DNA of 64,000 nt from Nitrospirales bacterium (GCA_031315865.1 JALDRJ010000002.1:3074001-3138000), one strand, 5' to 3'; positions 17,996-26,658 are shown, numbered from the stretch's first letter. A program made the numbers and translations. The notes: a model not told the origin generated them from the letters alone.

Positions 17996-18018
17996 TAATT
18001 GCAATACACTTGCAATAA
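17996..18018. promoter_or_regulatory. Zur/Fur-type operator of the regulator gene
   Basis: Inverted repeat TAATTGCAA-TACAC-TTGCAATAA, one mismatch from the perfect palindrome at 9625-9647. A consensus -35 (TTGACA at 17972-17977) and a candidate -10 (GGTAAT at 17994-17999) place the element across the -10 and start region. That is the classic position for repression and implies autoregulation. Confidence 0.75.
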
Positions 18019-18032
18019 CAAGTTGCCGTTAC

Positions 18033-18452
18033 ATGAAGAGCACGATCGATCAAGACCTTCGAGCCGCAGGACATCGGCTGACCAGAACCCGTCGAGCCGT
18101 CCTGGATGTGCTTGAACGCACCAAATATCCCTTAAGTGCGACGGAACTATTTGAACGATTGAAACGTAACCGTGTGTCAATCGATCTGGCCACTGTCTAC
18201 CGGACCCTTACTGTCTTACGTGAGCTTGGTCTTGTCACGCAGGTTGAGCTTCACCAGGAAGGTCAGGTCCGTTTCGAGATTCAACACGGACGGGAACATC
18301 ATCACCATATTCGTTGCCATGGATGTGGCCGTATTGTCGACCTCCTGTTGTGTCCTCTGAAAAAGCTCACAGCACTGGTAGAACGCGAAACGAAGTTTGT
18401 GGTGGATGAACATACATTGGAATTCAGCGGACTCTGTCCTAAATGTCAGTAA
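18033..18452 (+). CDS. zur: Fur-family metalloregulator, probable Zur
   Basis: A 139-residue Fur-family repressor. The winged-helix half is clear: GHRLTRTRRAVLDVLE, then helix-turn-helix PLSATELFERLKRNRVSIDL with ATVYRTLTVLRELGLV. The metal-binding half has HGREHHHHIRCHGCG (about 88-102) and a second Cys pair LCPKC at the extreme C-terminus, giving the structural zinc site. The Fur-box-like operator at 17996-18018 suggests autoregulation, and the matching operator before the znu operon suggests it is the zinc sensor. Sequence alone does not separate Zur from Fur or PerR, so the Zur label is inference from the shared operator and the linked MerC-like gene, which begins 4 bases downstream. Confidence 0.85.
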   Translation: MKSTIDQDLRAAGHRLTRTRRAVLDVLERTKYPLSATELFERLKRNRVSIDLATVYRTLTVLRELGLVTQVELHQEGQVRFEIQHGREHHHHIRCHGCGRIVDLLLCPLKKLTALVERETKFVVDEHTLEFSGLCPKCQ

Positions 18453-18456
18453 ACCT

Positions 18457-18921
18457 ATGAAAACATTCGGTCTCACACTTTCCAAGGCTGGATCGCTGGC
18501 CTCTCTCGTATGCGCGGTGCATTGTGCTTTAACGCCTTTGGCTTTGCTGGCTCTCCCCGTGATCGCCGCTCACTCATGGGATGGATTGGATGTCATTCTT
18601 GGTGGATTTCTCGCAGAGACGACGGAGTGGTTTTTTGTGGGCATCATCAGCCTGCTGGCGGGGTTTGGCTTACTCGCCACCTATCCGCTCCACCGCGATA
18701 TCCGTCCGGCTTATCTGACGGCTGTCGGTCTTCTCTGTCTCGTTCTTTCGCACGTCTGGATGGTGCCGAGTAGTGCGGGTGAAATAGTACTCGATGTCAT
18801 CGGAGCTTCTCTCATCGCTTTCGCGGGATTCTGGAATCGTCGGCTATGTCATTGCCTGGGATGTCATACCCATGAACATACTGATGATTCTCAAGCGTCT
18901 ACTGCCGAACACGTCGCCTAA
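18457..18921 (+). CDS. MerC-domain membrane protein with Cys/His-rich tail
   Basis: A 154-residue MerC-domain protein with four hydrophobic segments (about 12-40, 53-73, 80-100, 105-125). The MerC signature is visible as LVCAVHCALTPLALLALP near residue 15, with a Cys-x3-Cys pair that binds metal in family members. The C-terminus is rich in possible ligands: RLCHCLGCHTHEHTDD. No mer operon genes (merR, merA, merT, merP) are present. Being in one transcript with a Zur-like regulator under a Zur-type operator, it is more likely part of zinc handling than of mercury resistance. Confidence 0.75.
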   Translation: MKTFGLTLSKAGSLASLVCAVHCALTPLALLALPVIAAHSWDGLDVILGGFLAETTEWFFVGIISLLAGFGLLATYPLHRDIRPAYLTAVGLLCLVLSHVWMVPSSAGEIVLDVIGASLIAFAGFWNRRLCHCLGCHTHEHTDDSQASTAEHVA

Positions 18922-19046
18922 CTTTTCTTGTGTTTTTCCCACAAGGGAGTTACCTGGCCTCAATACCTTGATCGTGAGGAGGAGGGAAGGAGGCTTATAA
19001 ACGGGAAAAATCCCTGCCAATTGTTAAGACGACTTGTCTCGAAAAT

Positions 19047-19059
19047 ACGACATTGTCGT
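19047..19059 (-). terminator. weak hairpin after DAHP synthase gene
   Basis: On the minus strand, immediately after the stop codon, ACGAC and GTCGT form a 5-base stem with a 3-base loop followed by ATTTT. It is short but correctly placed for transcription termination. Confidence 0.35.
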
Positions 19060-19060
19060 C

Positions 19061-20140
19061 CTAGAGTGACGAGGCGAGTTTGGTAGGAAATGAACGTTGC
19101 ATTCCTATCTGTAGCTCATAGAGTAGAGCTTCCGTTTCTTCCCAGCCCAGACAGGCGTCAGTTATGGACACTCCGTAGTTGAGTTCCATGCCTTTTTCCC
19201 ATTTTTGGTTGCCTGGGTGGAGATGACTTTCCATCAAGAGACCCATGATCGCGTCCTGCCCATTGCAAAATTGCTCAAGAACGGAACGTGCGACATGAGC
19301 CTGACGTGTGTGGTCTTTATCTGAATTGCCATGGGAGCAATCGACCATCACCGGTCTTGAAATGTGTTCTTTCTCGAGAGCTGAAACCGCTCTGGCAATA
19401 TCACTGGCCTGGTAGTTCACTTTGCCCCCACCGCCTCTTAGCACAATATGACGGTCTTGATTACCGTTCGTTTTGATGATGGAGGTCACCCCATCCACAT
19501 TTATCCCGATAAAGCTTTGTGGGTGGCGTGCGGCGATCATGGCATTGAGGGCTACTTGGAGCCCACCATCTGTTCCATTTTTAAAACCAACGGGCATCGA
19601 AAGGCCGCTGGCCATTTCCCGATGCGTTTGACTTTCCGTCGTGCGAGCGCCAATCGCCGCCCAGCTGATAAGGTCGGAGATATACTGTGGGGTCACGGGG
19701 TCAAGAAATTCCGTACCACAGGGAATGCCCATGGCATTAATGTTGAGCAGAATCTTTCGCGCCAGTTGGAATCCGGCATCGATGTCACAGCTATTATCGA
19801 GATGAGGATCGTTAATGAGCCCTTTCCAGCCTACCGTGGTTCGCGGTTTTTCAAAATACGTACGCATAATGATCACGAGTTGTTCGCGCGTCTTATCGGC
19901 GACGACCTTGAGGCGTTCCGCGTATTCGTATGCGGCCTGAGGATCATGGATAGAGCATGGGCCAACGATCACGAGCAGACGTTGACGGTCACGCCCATCC
20001 AGAATGTCTTGAATCGTCTCGCGGGTGTTATAGACGAGCAGCTCGCTCGCCTCGGGAAGTGGAAGTAAATTTTTTACTTCGCGCGGAGTCATCAAGGGTC
20101 CGATATCTATGATGTTGCGATTATCGATTTGCTCACGCAT
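19061..20140 (-). CDS. aroF: 3-deoxy-7-phosphoheptulonate (DAHP) synthase, class I
   Basis: A 359-residue class I DAHP synthase of the AroF/AroG/AroH type. It condenses phosphoenolpyruvate and erythrose 4-phosphate in the first step of aromatic amino-acid synthesis. Visible landmarks are VGPCSIHDP near residue 60, MRTYFEKPRTTVGWKG near 92, GARTTESQTHREMASGLSMP near 168 and VMVDCSHGNSDKDH near 265, which contains metal ligands. The N-terminal segment of about 40 residues is the part that binds feedback inhibitors in E. coli isoenzymes. The start has GAGGAAG upstream. The isoenzyme cannot be decided from sequence alone. Confidence 0.95.
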   Translation of the reverse strand: MREQIDNRNIIDIGPLMTPREVKNLLPLPEASELLVYNTRETIQDILDGRDRQRLLVIVGPCSIHDPQAAYEYAERLKVVADKTREQLVIIMRTYFEKPRTTVGWKGLINDPHLDNSCDIDAGFQLARKILLNINAMGIPCGTEFLDPVTPQYISDLISWAAIGARTTESQTHREMASGLSMPVGFKNGTDGGLQVALNAMIAARHPQSFIGINVDGVTSIIKTNGNQDRHIVLRGGGGKVNYQASDIARAVSALEKEHISRPVMVDCSHGNSDKDHTRQAHVARSVLEQFCNGQDAIMGLLMESHLHPGNQKWEKGMELNYGVSITDACLGWEETEALLYELQIGMQRSFPTKLASSL

Positions 20141-20364
20141 GACTAGTCTTCCTCATTGATGCCACTGAATAAATAAACGTGGAAAAATTCCCGTTTGGCC
20201 GAATGTTTTATTCGACGATGATCTCAAACTATTTTCGCTGTTCCTGAAAATTGTTTGGGAAAGTGCATTCTATAAGGAGCGTTGCGTCGTGTGCAAGTGA
20301 GCCGTCTCAGGCGGTCGGAGGACCTGAAGAAATTCGATCGTGGGCACGAAAGATTTCCGGGGCA

Positions 20365-21027
20365 TCACACGACGGTGTTAATCAGTTTGGCCTGCTGGGA
20401 TGTGAACCACTTGAGAAGGTCCTGCCGTGCGACATCGGACTCTGACTGAAATCGAAATTGTATTCCCATAGTCAGTCCCGGTGCCGGATCTATCCATTCA
20501 ATGTTTCCTGAAAGCTTTGAGTTATGTGATGATCCGGGAAGCCGGCAGGTGATGAATATTTGGAGGCTCGCGACTGTAGGCCAGGCTTCGGCTGGAGCTG
20601 TCAATTGACAGCCTGTTGGGCATAAGTCACCAATCGTGACAGGGAGCACAGCGAGGACCGTGGCGTGATGGCTTAATGGTCTGGCTGTGCCTGGTATTTT
20701 GACTGTGAGCCTGGGGTAGACTCTTGCGGCTTGGTGCGAAATTTCTGCGGGGGGAGTGAGTCGCAAAGAATGTGCCTCCGGCATGATTTCTTGTATGCTG
20801 GTTTCGAACTGATAGGTTTCGCCATCGAACAAGGAACGCCCTTTCACCAGGGCTCCTACTGTCAGGCTTTGTAATGTCGTGTCCTCGGGAATCGAGCAGA
20901 GCAAGGAATGGTCAGGTCCTAATCCTAGTAGCTGAGACCTGAGGATCAACGCGGCTGTTTCGCTCGGGAAGGTGAGCCAGAGGGTATTTGAGCTAGATGA
21001 TAAGAAGGTCCGTGATTGATGACTCAT
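20365..21027 (-). CDS. PilZ-like (YcgR-type) protein with degenerate c-di-GMP motifs
   Basis: A 220-residue protein with the two-domain layout of YcgR-like flagellar brakes: an N-terminal beta domain (about 10-110) and a C-terminal PilZ-like domain (about 112-215). The PilZ signature is degraded: the RxxxR motif is reduced to RVYPRLTVKI and the second motif reads GDLCPTGCQL instead of DxSxxG. Binding of c-di-GMP is therefore doubtful. It lies 206 bases from a FlgM gene on the same strand, which supports a motility connection. Confidence 0.6.
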   Translation of the reverse strand: MSHQSRTFLSSSSNTLWLTFPSETAALILRSQLLGLGPDHSLLCSIPEDTTLQSLTVGALVKGRSLFDGETYQFETSIQEIMPEAHSLRLTPPAEISHQAARVYPRLTVKIPGTARPLSHHATVLAVLPVTIGDLCPTGCQLTAPAEAWPTVASLQIFITCRLPGSSHNSKLSGNIEWIDPAPGLTMGIQFRFQSESDVARQDLLKWFTSQQAKLINTVV

Positions 21028-21233
21028 TTTAAAATTATCTCATATGCAGTCTTTATGAAATGAAGCATGAAGAGCGAGGATCGGCTTTTCCGGATCTGCA
21101 GGTTAACAACCCACTTTCAGGATCATGCAGAGTGTCGCTATAGTCTTATCGGCCGGGTGCCAGAAAAATATAAAAACGAATGGCTTGGTACTGAGGAGAG
21201 AAAGCTGTCGGAAATGTGAGGCGATTCAGAAGC

Positions 21234-21566
21234 TTAGCGTGACTCTTCTGATTCGTTTGGGATAAGGTCACGAACCATGGCATTGGCCACGTCCATGCTC
21301 GAAACTCGATACTTCCCTGACGCAATTGCCTCTCGAAGCGCCTGAACTCTATGTTGGCGGATTTCCGGTAGCTGGCGAATCATGGTCTGGACGGTTTCAT
21401 GTTCTTCCTGGTTTTCTGAGAAAAACACGGCATCTCGAGGGTGCGTTTGCCGAGCTGATGATTCGGAAGGGACTGCACTTTTTTCGGGTGATGAAGGTAT
21501 GGCTTTAGAGGCATCTTCAGGAGGAGTGAGTTGGCGTGAGCCAGGTGGGGGGATGGGTATAGTCAT
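21234..21566 (-). CDS. flgM: FlgM-like anti-sigma-28 factor
   Basis: A 110-residue protein whose first 50 residues are Pro/Ser-rich and probably disordered. The C-terminal part is typical FlgM: IRQLPEIRQHRVQALREAIA followed by SGKYRVSSMDVANAMV. FlgM binds and inhibits the flagellar sigma factor FliA until the hook is complete, when it is exported. No flagellar structural genes are in the window, so this is an isolated regulator next to a PilZ-like protein. The extended N-terminus is longer than usual. Confidence 0.8.
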   Translation of the reverse strand: MTIPIPPPGSRQLTPPEDASKAIPSSPEKSAVPSESSARQTHPRDAVFFSENQEEHETVQTMIRQLPEIRQHRVQALREAIASGKYRVSSMDVANAMVRDLIPNESEESR

Positions 21567-21671
21567 ATCGTCCTTTTAGGTCAAAGTAGTATAGTTGACG
21601 GTGAAAAAAATAGAAAGAGAGATCTGGGTGGCCGAAAGTTCTATGCGTTCACTAAACAGAAAGGTTGGTCT

Positions 21672-22574
21672 ATGGCAGAAATCGTTGTTCCTGCGCGTCT
21701 ATCGCGTGTGACAACCGTCGATCCCGGCGAGATACGGGCCATTGAGCTTACATTGCCTGAACAGTGGGAAGTCGAGGGAAAGGTCTATCCTGTCTTGGAT
21801 GTTATGCGTCCCGGGAATGCCTTTTTGACAAAACCATGGGGAATGCGGACAGAGAAGTGGCGAAGACGGATGTACACACGATCAAACACCGCCGTCGTGT
21901 CGCCTCATCGATTGGAGACGATCATTAACTTCACGCATGAAGAACGATCAGACACGTCCCAGTGGTGGCAAACCGACGACATATTGCAATGGCAAAAAAC
22001 CGGCAAAACGCTCGATGTTCGCGTGGACTGGAATGAAGACCGGACGGCCTTGCGGATTTATGAAAATAGCCGACGCCCTCATGAAACGAATCTCTATCTT
22101 GAGTCCGATCATGAATGGCCTCAGATGTCCTTTTTCGCTTTAGCGTTTTCCACGGGAATCACGCCGTTTCTGGCATATATTCGGTACATGCGTCATCATA
22201 ACTTTGGGCGATCCCATGTACATCCTGGTGTTCGCTTGACCTTGGTAGTCAGTGTACGGCACCTACAGCAACTTTTGGCACATGATGAATTGGAAGCGTT
22301 AGCGGACCAATTTTCTGATAATTTTCAGTATCACCCGGTCCTGACGCGAAGTTGGCCGAACAATTGGAAGTATGCGACTGGTCGAGTGATTCAGACCGTT
22401 GGATCAGAAAAAGGAGATGAACGGGTTGATCTCAGTCGGTTGCTTGCAATCGAGTCCAAGCTGAGTCAGCGCCATATACGTTTTTGCGGAAATACCAATG
22501 CACGTGATCAGCTTAAACTCGGACTCACACAACATAGCATTGAGCCCCTTAGCCTCAGAGCGGAAGTCTGGTAA
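21672..22574 (+). CDS. ferredoxin-NADP reductase-like flavoprotein
   Basis: A 300-residue oxidoreductase of the FNR superfamily. The FAD-binding strand carries RRMYTRSNT (about residue 65), a variant of the RxYS motif. The NAD(P) domain begins with FFALAFSTGITPFLAYIRYM (about 155), in place of the canonical GTGIAPF loop, and continues with SVRHLQQLLAHDELEALA and the C-terminal RHIRFCGNTNARDQLKLGL, which matches the pyridine-nucleotide side. It probably shuttles electrons between NAD(P)H and a ferredoxin. An unusually long segment between the two halves (about 85-145, rich in Trp and charged residues) departs from standard FNR. Confidence 0.75.
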   Translation: MAEIVVPARLSRVTTVDPGEIRAIELTLPEQWEVEGKVYPVLDVMRPGNAFLTKPWGMRTEKWRRRMYTRSNTAVVSPHRLETIINFTHEERSDTSQWWQTDDILQWQKTGKTLDVRVDWNEDRTALRIYENSRRPHETNLYLESDHEWPQMSFFALAFSTGITPFLAYIRYMRHHNFGRSHVHPGVRLTLVVSVRHLQQLLAHDELEALADQFSDNFQYHPVLTRSWPNNWKYATGRVIQTVGSEKGDERVDLSRLLAIESKLSQRHIRFCGNTNARDQLKLGLTQHSIEPLSLRAEVW

Positions 22575-22627
22575 TGAATATATTGAACCGAGTGTGCAAG
22601 GAAAAGGAGAGCGGTCGATGGATTGGT

Positions 22628-22951
22628 TCAAGCACTCTTCAATGTAACAGGCTGCGTGGGAATCTCCGGCCGGCGAATGAGCCGGACGACCGGTTTTCCT
22701 AAAAACGCATGATGGCCACAAATCAAACAGTGAAGGCACAGTGTGGCAAGCAGTTCCTGCTGGAGTTGCTGTAGATGAACGGTACGGGATCCACATCGAG
22801 GGCAGCATGGGTGTTTTGCTCGTTGGCCAGTCGGTGTAGTCATTGGGTTACCTTGACCTTTTCGGGAAGTTCGTTTGGCCGTAGCAGATTTTTGCAGGCT
22901 ACGCGGCTTCTTATTGAGTGCGGTTTTCTGTAATGGTTGTTTTTTGATCAT
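22628..22951 (-). CDS. small basic zinc-ribbon protein
   Basis: A 107-residue protein. The first 45 residues are very basic (Lys/Arg/Gln/Thr-rich). Residues about 48-85 hold two Cys pairs, HPCCPRCGSRTVHL and CLHCLICGHHAF, forming a zinc ribbon of the transcription- or translation-factor type. Start at the ATG ending at 22951 is chosen; a TTG six codons earlier is also possible. Function unknown; nucleic-acid binding is plausible. Confidence 0.55.
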   Translation of the reverse strand: MIKKQPLQKTALNKKPRSLQKSATAKRTSRKGQGNPMTTPTGQRAKHPCCPRCGSRTVHLQQLQQELLATLCLHCLICGHHAFLGKPVVRLIRRPEIPTQPVTLKSA

Positions 22952-23132
22952 GCCCGTTTTACCTAACAAGTTTCATGCCAGGCCTAATGCTTATCTCCTG
23001 CCAAACAAAGGAAGAAAAACTGCGTGCAATATGAATAAACGGACGTCCTGTCTCGAATATATCGGCAACACTTACCCATTCGCCTAGGACGAAAAGAACC
23101 TAGAGTTGGTGAGGCGTCTCTTGGAAATAGCG

Positions 23133-23615
23133 TTAACGTGAGGGAAGCTTTGGGGGGGGGCGAGGAGAATATTTCGCGAGAATCGCAGCGGCACGAGATG
23201 ACAAGTTGTCGGCTTCGGTATAGCGTTTTGCGTCACGAAGTAAATCCGCGTAATTTTCAAGAATTGTGACCAAGTCTGGATGATCTGGACCGCTCTGCTC
23301 CTCTTTCAGTTGAAGAGCTTTCTGATACTGGAGTTCAGCCTTATCATATTGGCCCTGTGACCGATAATAGGATGCGAGGCTGTAAAGGCTGCTCAGGACA
23401 AATGGATTCCCACGTCCCAAACTTTCTGCATGTTTCACCGTTTCAAGCAATTGGGATTCGACCGCAGTATTTTGCTGAATTTTCACCGACTGGCCGGCAG
23501 TATTAGAAGGAGTGTTAGAAGGAAGGTGATGAGAGGACGTGTGCTGGCAGGCTTGTACGCTCAAATGCAGAACGCAGATAGCTAAAAAACGGCAAAATAG
23601 TACGTGACGAGACAT
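23133..23615 (-). CDS. TPR lipoprotein
   Basis: A 160-residue protein with signal peptide and a lipobox-like SVQAC near residue 20. Residues about 75-145 hold two to three tetratricopeptide repeats of the kinesin-light-chain type (LYSLASYYRSQGQYDKAELQ, then YADLLRDAKRYTEADN). These act as protein-interaction scaffolds in the periplasm. The C-terminal SPRPPPKLPSR is encoded over a run of eight Gs (plus strand) at about 23153-23160, a site prone to slippage that would affect only the tail. The start ending at 23615 is preferred to a longer frame because it gives the signal peptide. Confidence 0.65.
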   Translation of the reverse strand: MSRHVLFCRFLAICVLHLSVQACQHTSSHHLPSNTPSNTAGQSVKIQQNTAVESQLLETVKHAESLGRGNPFVLSSLYSLASYYRSQGQYDKAELQYQKALQLKEEQSGPDHPDLVTILENYADLLRDAKRYTEADNLSSRAAAILAKYSPRPPPKLPSR

Positions 23616-23805
23616 GATTGTGGAATTGTACGACGAGTAATCCGATTTTTTCTTACAACGTAAAAATTGTAAGGAGGCGACTACGAAATAACAAGTCACG
23701 AGAGGGGTGACCGAGTTTTGGCTTCTCTCGCTAACGAGTTACGTCAAGAAAACGAAAATGCTCAAGGGTTTGGATACTATAGTAGGGTCGTAAGGGGGAT
23801 AACGA

Positions 23806-24888
23806 GTGTCAAAAATTTGGTGTGCGATTTCAAGTCATGGCTTTGGTCATGCAGCTCAACTTGTGCCTGTCTTAAACGAATTGGGGAGAAGACGCCCGGA
23901 TCTTGAGGTCTACCTGCGTACGGCACTTCCGTCCTCATTTTTTAAGGAAACACTTGAAATTCATTGGGAGCTTTCTCCATCTAAGCAAGATATCGGGTGT
24001 ATTCAGGATGGCCCACTTCACATCGATAGCAAGAAAACCTGGGATGCCTATCGACTGTTTCACGAAAACTGGGAAGAACGGATAGGCGAGGAAGTTGACG
24101 TCATCGAACGGGTCCGGCCTCAATGCGTGTTATCCAATATTTCATATTTGAGTATCACGGCAGGAGTCAAAGCAGGCTGTCCGACGATGGCATTGGCTTC
24201 GCTTTCTTGGGACCAAGTGTTGGAAGACTATAGATGCGCGGATAACGTCGAACATTCCAGGATTATCGAACAGATTCGCCAAGCTTACCGCGGATGTCAT
24301 AAGCTTATACGTCCTTTTCCGGGAATTCCGATGGTGGCGTTTCCAGATATCCAAGATGTGGGGCCAGTGTTATCGCCAATGGTCTCGCTCCATGGAGACA
24401 TTCGGCATCGTCTTCGCCTCAATGCCAGTGACCGCATTGTGTTGGTGGCCTTTGGTGGCATTCCCTTATCATCTCTTCCTCTATCCCAGCTCGAAACCAT
24501 CAAGGGCTACCATTTTCTGGTTAGTGGTGCACTCGACTGTGAAGGATGTCAACGTGTCACGGCGATTGATGTCATGGGGCTCTCGTTTCGTGAAATTCTC
24601 AGTTCTGCCGATATCATTATGACCAAGCCTGGTTATGCAACGATTGTCGAGGCGGTTCGCGGTGACAGGCCTATCGTGTATGTCAGGCGCTATAATTTTG
24701 CCGATGAGCAACCTCTTGTAGACTTTGCGCATCGGTATGGACGAGCCGTAGAATTGACATTGAAAGACTTCGAGGATGGAAGATGGGAGCAGGCGCTTGA
24801 TCAGGTGCTGCGGTTACCGTTCCCGACGGAGTTCATGCCAGCCGAGGGAACCGCAATCGCGGCTGAGCAGATTTTGGCAATCTTGTGA
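23806..24888 (+). CDS. GT-B glycosyltransferase-like protein
   Basis: A 360-residue protein with a two-domain GT-B fold of the MurG/glycosyltransferase-28 type. The start is GTG after AGGGGGAT. The N-terminal CAISSHGFGHAAQLVPVLNE (about residue 6) is the acceptor-side glycine loop, and the C-terminal SADIIMTKPGYATIVEAVRG and DRPIVYVRRYNFADEQPLVD form the nucleotide-sugar side. It also resembles the N-terminal half of plant arabinokinase-like proteins. Donor and acceptor are unknown. It stands alone. Confidence 0.75.
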   Translation: MSKIWCAISSHGFGHAAQLVPVLNELGRRRPDLEVYLRTALPSSFFKETLEIHWELSPSKQDIGCIQDGPLHIDSKKTWDAYRLFHENWEERIGEEVDVIERVRPQCVLSNISYLSITAGVKAGCPTMALASLSWDQVLEDYRCADNVEHSRIIEQIRQAYRGCHKLIRPFPGIPMVAFPDIQDVGPVLSPMVSLHGDIRHRLRLNASDRIVLVAFGGIPLSSLPLSQLETIKGYHFLVSGALDCEGCQRVTAIDVMGLSFREILSSADIIMTKPGYATIVEAVRGDRPIVYVRRYNFADEQPLVDFAHRYGRAVELTLKDFEDGRWEQALDQVLRLPFPTEFMPAEGTAIAAEQILAIL

Positions 24889-24891
24889 TGT

Positions 24892-25326
24892 CTACGTATG
24901 TCCCTGAGCGCCGAGGGCCATACCTTCCGCGCGATCTGGAGTTAAGGGTGGGTAGAGAGTCACGGCTAGAGCTTCAAGGTTATTCTCAAAATGATATTCC
25001 TTAGCCACTCGATCTTTCCAGAACACTCCTGAAACCTGGACTCGCTCTCCCATAACGATTGGACTGCTCCCCTGAGTCCTATCGTGCCGACCGAAGACTA
25101 CGAGTTGCTGATTGCCCTCCTGTAGAACAAAGACAAAGTCAAAGAATAAACCGGTCTCATCCAGATGCATTTCGGGTTGCCTGACGACTCCTCGAACGGT
25201 CACATGTTTTTTATGAAAGTGTTCTGGGTTCGATAGTAAGGACTGAACTGTGACCAGTTCGGGATAGCTTGAAATGGGGGAGGGCAATATTCCTAGAACG
25301 CAGGTTATGAGCCATGGAAGGAGCAT
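24892..25326 (-). CDS. secreted OB-fold-like protein, unknown function
   Basis: A 144-residue protein with a hydrophobic N-terminus (about residues 1-20) that acts as a signal or anchor. The rest resembles an OB-fold: VQSLLSNPEHFHKKHVTVRG and following strands, with a G-x-V-x-x-P opening and VMGERVQVSGVFWKD. No metal or catalytic motif is seen. It converges with the glycosyltransferase gene, the two stops being three bases apart. Confidence 0.5.
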   Translation of the reverse strand: MLLPWLITCVLGILPSPISSYPELVTVQSLLSNPEHFHKKHVTVRGVVRQPEMHLDETGLFFDFVFVLQEGNQQLVVFGRHDRTQGSSPIVMGERVQVSGVFWKDRVAKEYHFENNLEALAVTLYPPLTPDRAEGMALGAQGHT

Positions 25327-25527
25327 AGATTTTCAGTTGAAACTCTTTGATGTGAGATGTGCGAGATGGCGTAAATAGTGAAGTACAACTTTAATTTTTG
25401 CTCGATATTTTCTATAAAGTATCAATATGATTCAAAACTGGTTGAATGGCAAATGGTGTCTATAAGACATTGATATTATTGAAAAGTTGAATACAATTCC
25501 TGATATTGAGTATGATGATAAGAGATT

Positions 25528-25725
25528 ATGACACGTCAAGAACGATATCAACAACGTCATAAGGCAGCGGGACTTTGTATCTATTGTCCGAGAAAAGCGA
25601 TAAGTGGTTGGTTCTGTGCTCATCATCTGCGAAAGCGCCGCACTTCCATGCGTGCGCAAAATGGTAATCGTCCCTGGCATCCTGGAGGGCCGGGAAGGCC
25701 TCCCCTCACACGACGCTCTCATTGA
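25528..25725 (+). CDS. small CxxC/CxxH zinc-binding-like protein
   Basis: A 65-residue basic protein with GLCIYCPRKAISGWFCAHHL (Cys-x2-Cys and Cys-x2-His), a short zinc-knuckle pattern common in small HNH-like or nucleic-acid-binding proteins. Lys and Arg are abundant at both ends and the tail is Gly/Pro-rich. AAGAG lies shortly upstream of the ATG. No function can be assigned; no HNH catalytic residues are present. Confidence 0.5.
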   Translation: MTRQERYQQRHKAAGLCIYCPRKAISGWFCAHHLRKRRTSMRAQNGNRPWHPGGPGRPPLTRRSH

Positions 25726-25870
25726 AAATCACTTCGATTTCTTCTAGACGCTTTCCTGCCACTTCAAAGAGATTCTTCCATCTATACCCGCGAAGATGTC
25801 TATTCCAGGCCTCAATGTTTATGGCAGCGGTCAATTGATGTATTGTCGGTGGTTTTGATCGGAGTTCTCC

Positions 25871-26536
25871 TTGGCACGTCTCGATTACTATGCCGTTCTG
25901 AAAGTGGTTCCGGATGCCTCGGATGAGGAAATAAAAAAATCATATAGAAAATTAGCGCGGCTCTATCATCCGGACCATAACCAAGGCAGGCAAGATGCAG
26001 AGACGAAAATTCGTGAATTAAACGCGGCTTATGAAATCCTGAATAATAAGGAAAGTCGAAAGGCCTATGACCGATTACGGTTTGGGGGCTATCGCGAGCA
26101 AGTTGATGGATTCGGACCGGCCACTGAAGATGCCCCGGATCCAAACATCGCCTTCCAAGCGATGGAGCACACGTTACGTGAGGAAGGGAAAAAAGATGTC
26201 TTTGCCACTCTCATCAAAGATCAAGCCAAAATTCAAGAGGAACTCGCGATCATTCGTGAACGGGTAGTCGCAAAGCAGGGATATGATACCTTTCACGATA
26301 CGTTCGTTCGAGAGAGGGCCGCAGAGGTCATCACCTTACTCGTCTCTGATGAACTACTCGTACGGCGTGAACGGCTCGTGGATGTCGGTCATCAAATGCT
26401 GATCTCCCAAGGCATATGCCATGATCAGAAGGACCAGGACGTAAAGGCGTTGAGAACATTACTCGAAAAATATTACGACGAAGGTTGGATTCAAGGCTAT
26501 GTGCAGGCCTGTGAATTGTTTTACGTGAGGCGGTAA
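25871..26536 (+). CDS. J-domain (DnaJ-like) protein
   Basis: A 221-residue co-chaperone-like protein. Residues 3-68 form a complete J domain with the HPD motif in RLYHPDHNQG and surrounding DYYAVLKVVPDASDEEIKKS and YEILNNKESRKAYDRLR. The remaining 150 residues are helical with no zinc finger or C-terminal peptide-binding domain, so it is a type III (specialised) J protein. It presumably stimulates DnaK for one client. The start is TTG after GGAG. No DnaK or GrpE gene is adjacent. Confidence 0.85.
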   Translation: MARLDYYAVLKVVPDASDEEIKKSYRKLARLYHPDHNQGRQDAETKIRELNAAYEILNNKESRKAYDRLRFGGYREQVDGFGPATEDAPDPNIAFQAMEHTLREEGKKDVFATLIKDQAKIQEELAIIRERVVAKQGYDTFHDTFVRERAAEVITLLVSDELLVRRERLVDVGHQMLISQGICHDQKDQDVKALRTLLEKYYDEGWIQGYVQACELFYVRR

Positions 26537-26593
26537 AAACGCTCGAATAGCGGTTCTAGCCGGGAAGATGTAGAATCGATGATCTTTGGAATA

Positions 26594-26623
26594 CAGGAGA
26601 AGAGTTTCCCCACCCTTCTCCTG
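26594..26623. terminator. hairpin between J-domain gene and convergent small gene
   Basis: CAGGAGAAG pairs with CTTCTCCTG (9-base stem, 12-base loop). On the plus strand six Ts follow about six bases later. Placed between convergent genes, it could terminate both, more clearly the plus-strand one. The T-run is set off from the stem, so confidence is limited. Confidence 0.45.
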
Positions 26624-26658
26624 ATACGTCTTTTTTCCACCCTGTGCTATTCAGTGGA

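Noticed and set aside
23153-23160. Run of eight Gs as a phase-variation switch
   Set aside because: It lies at the last few codons of the TPR lipoprotein, so slippage would change only the tail.
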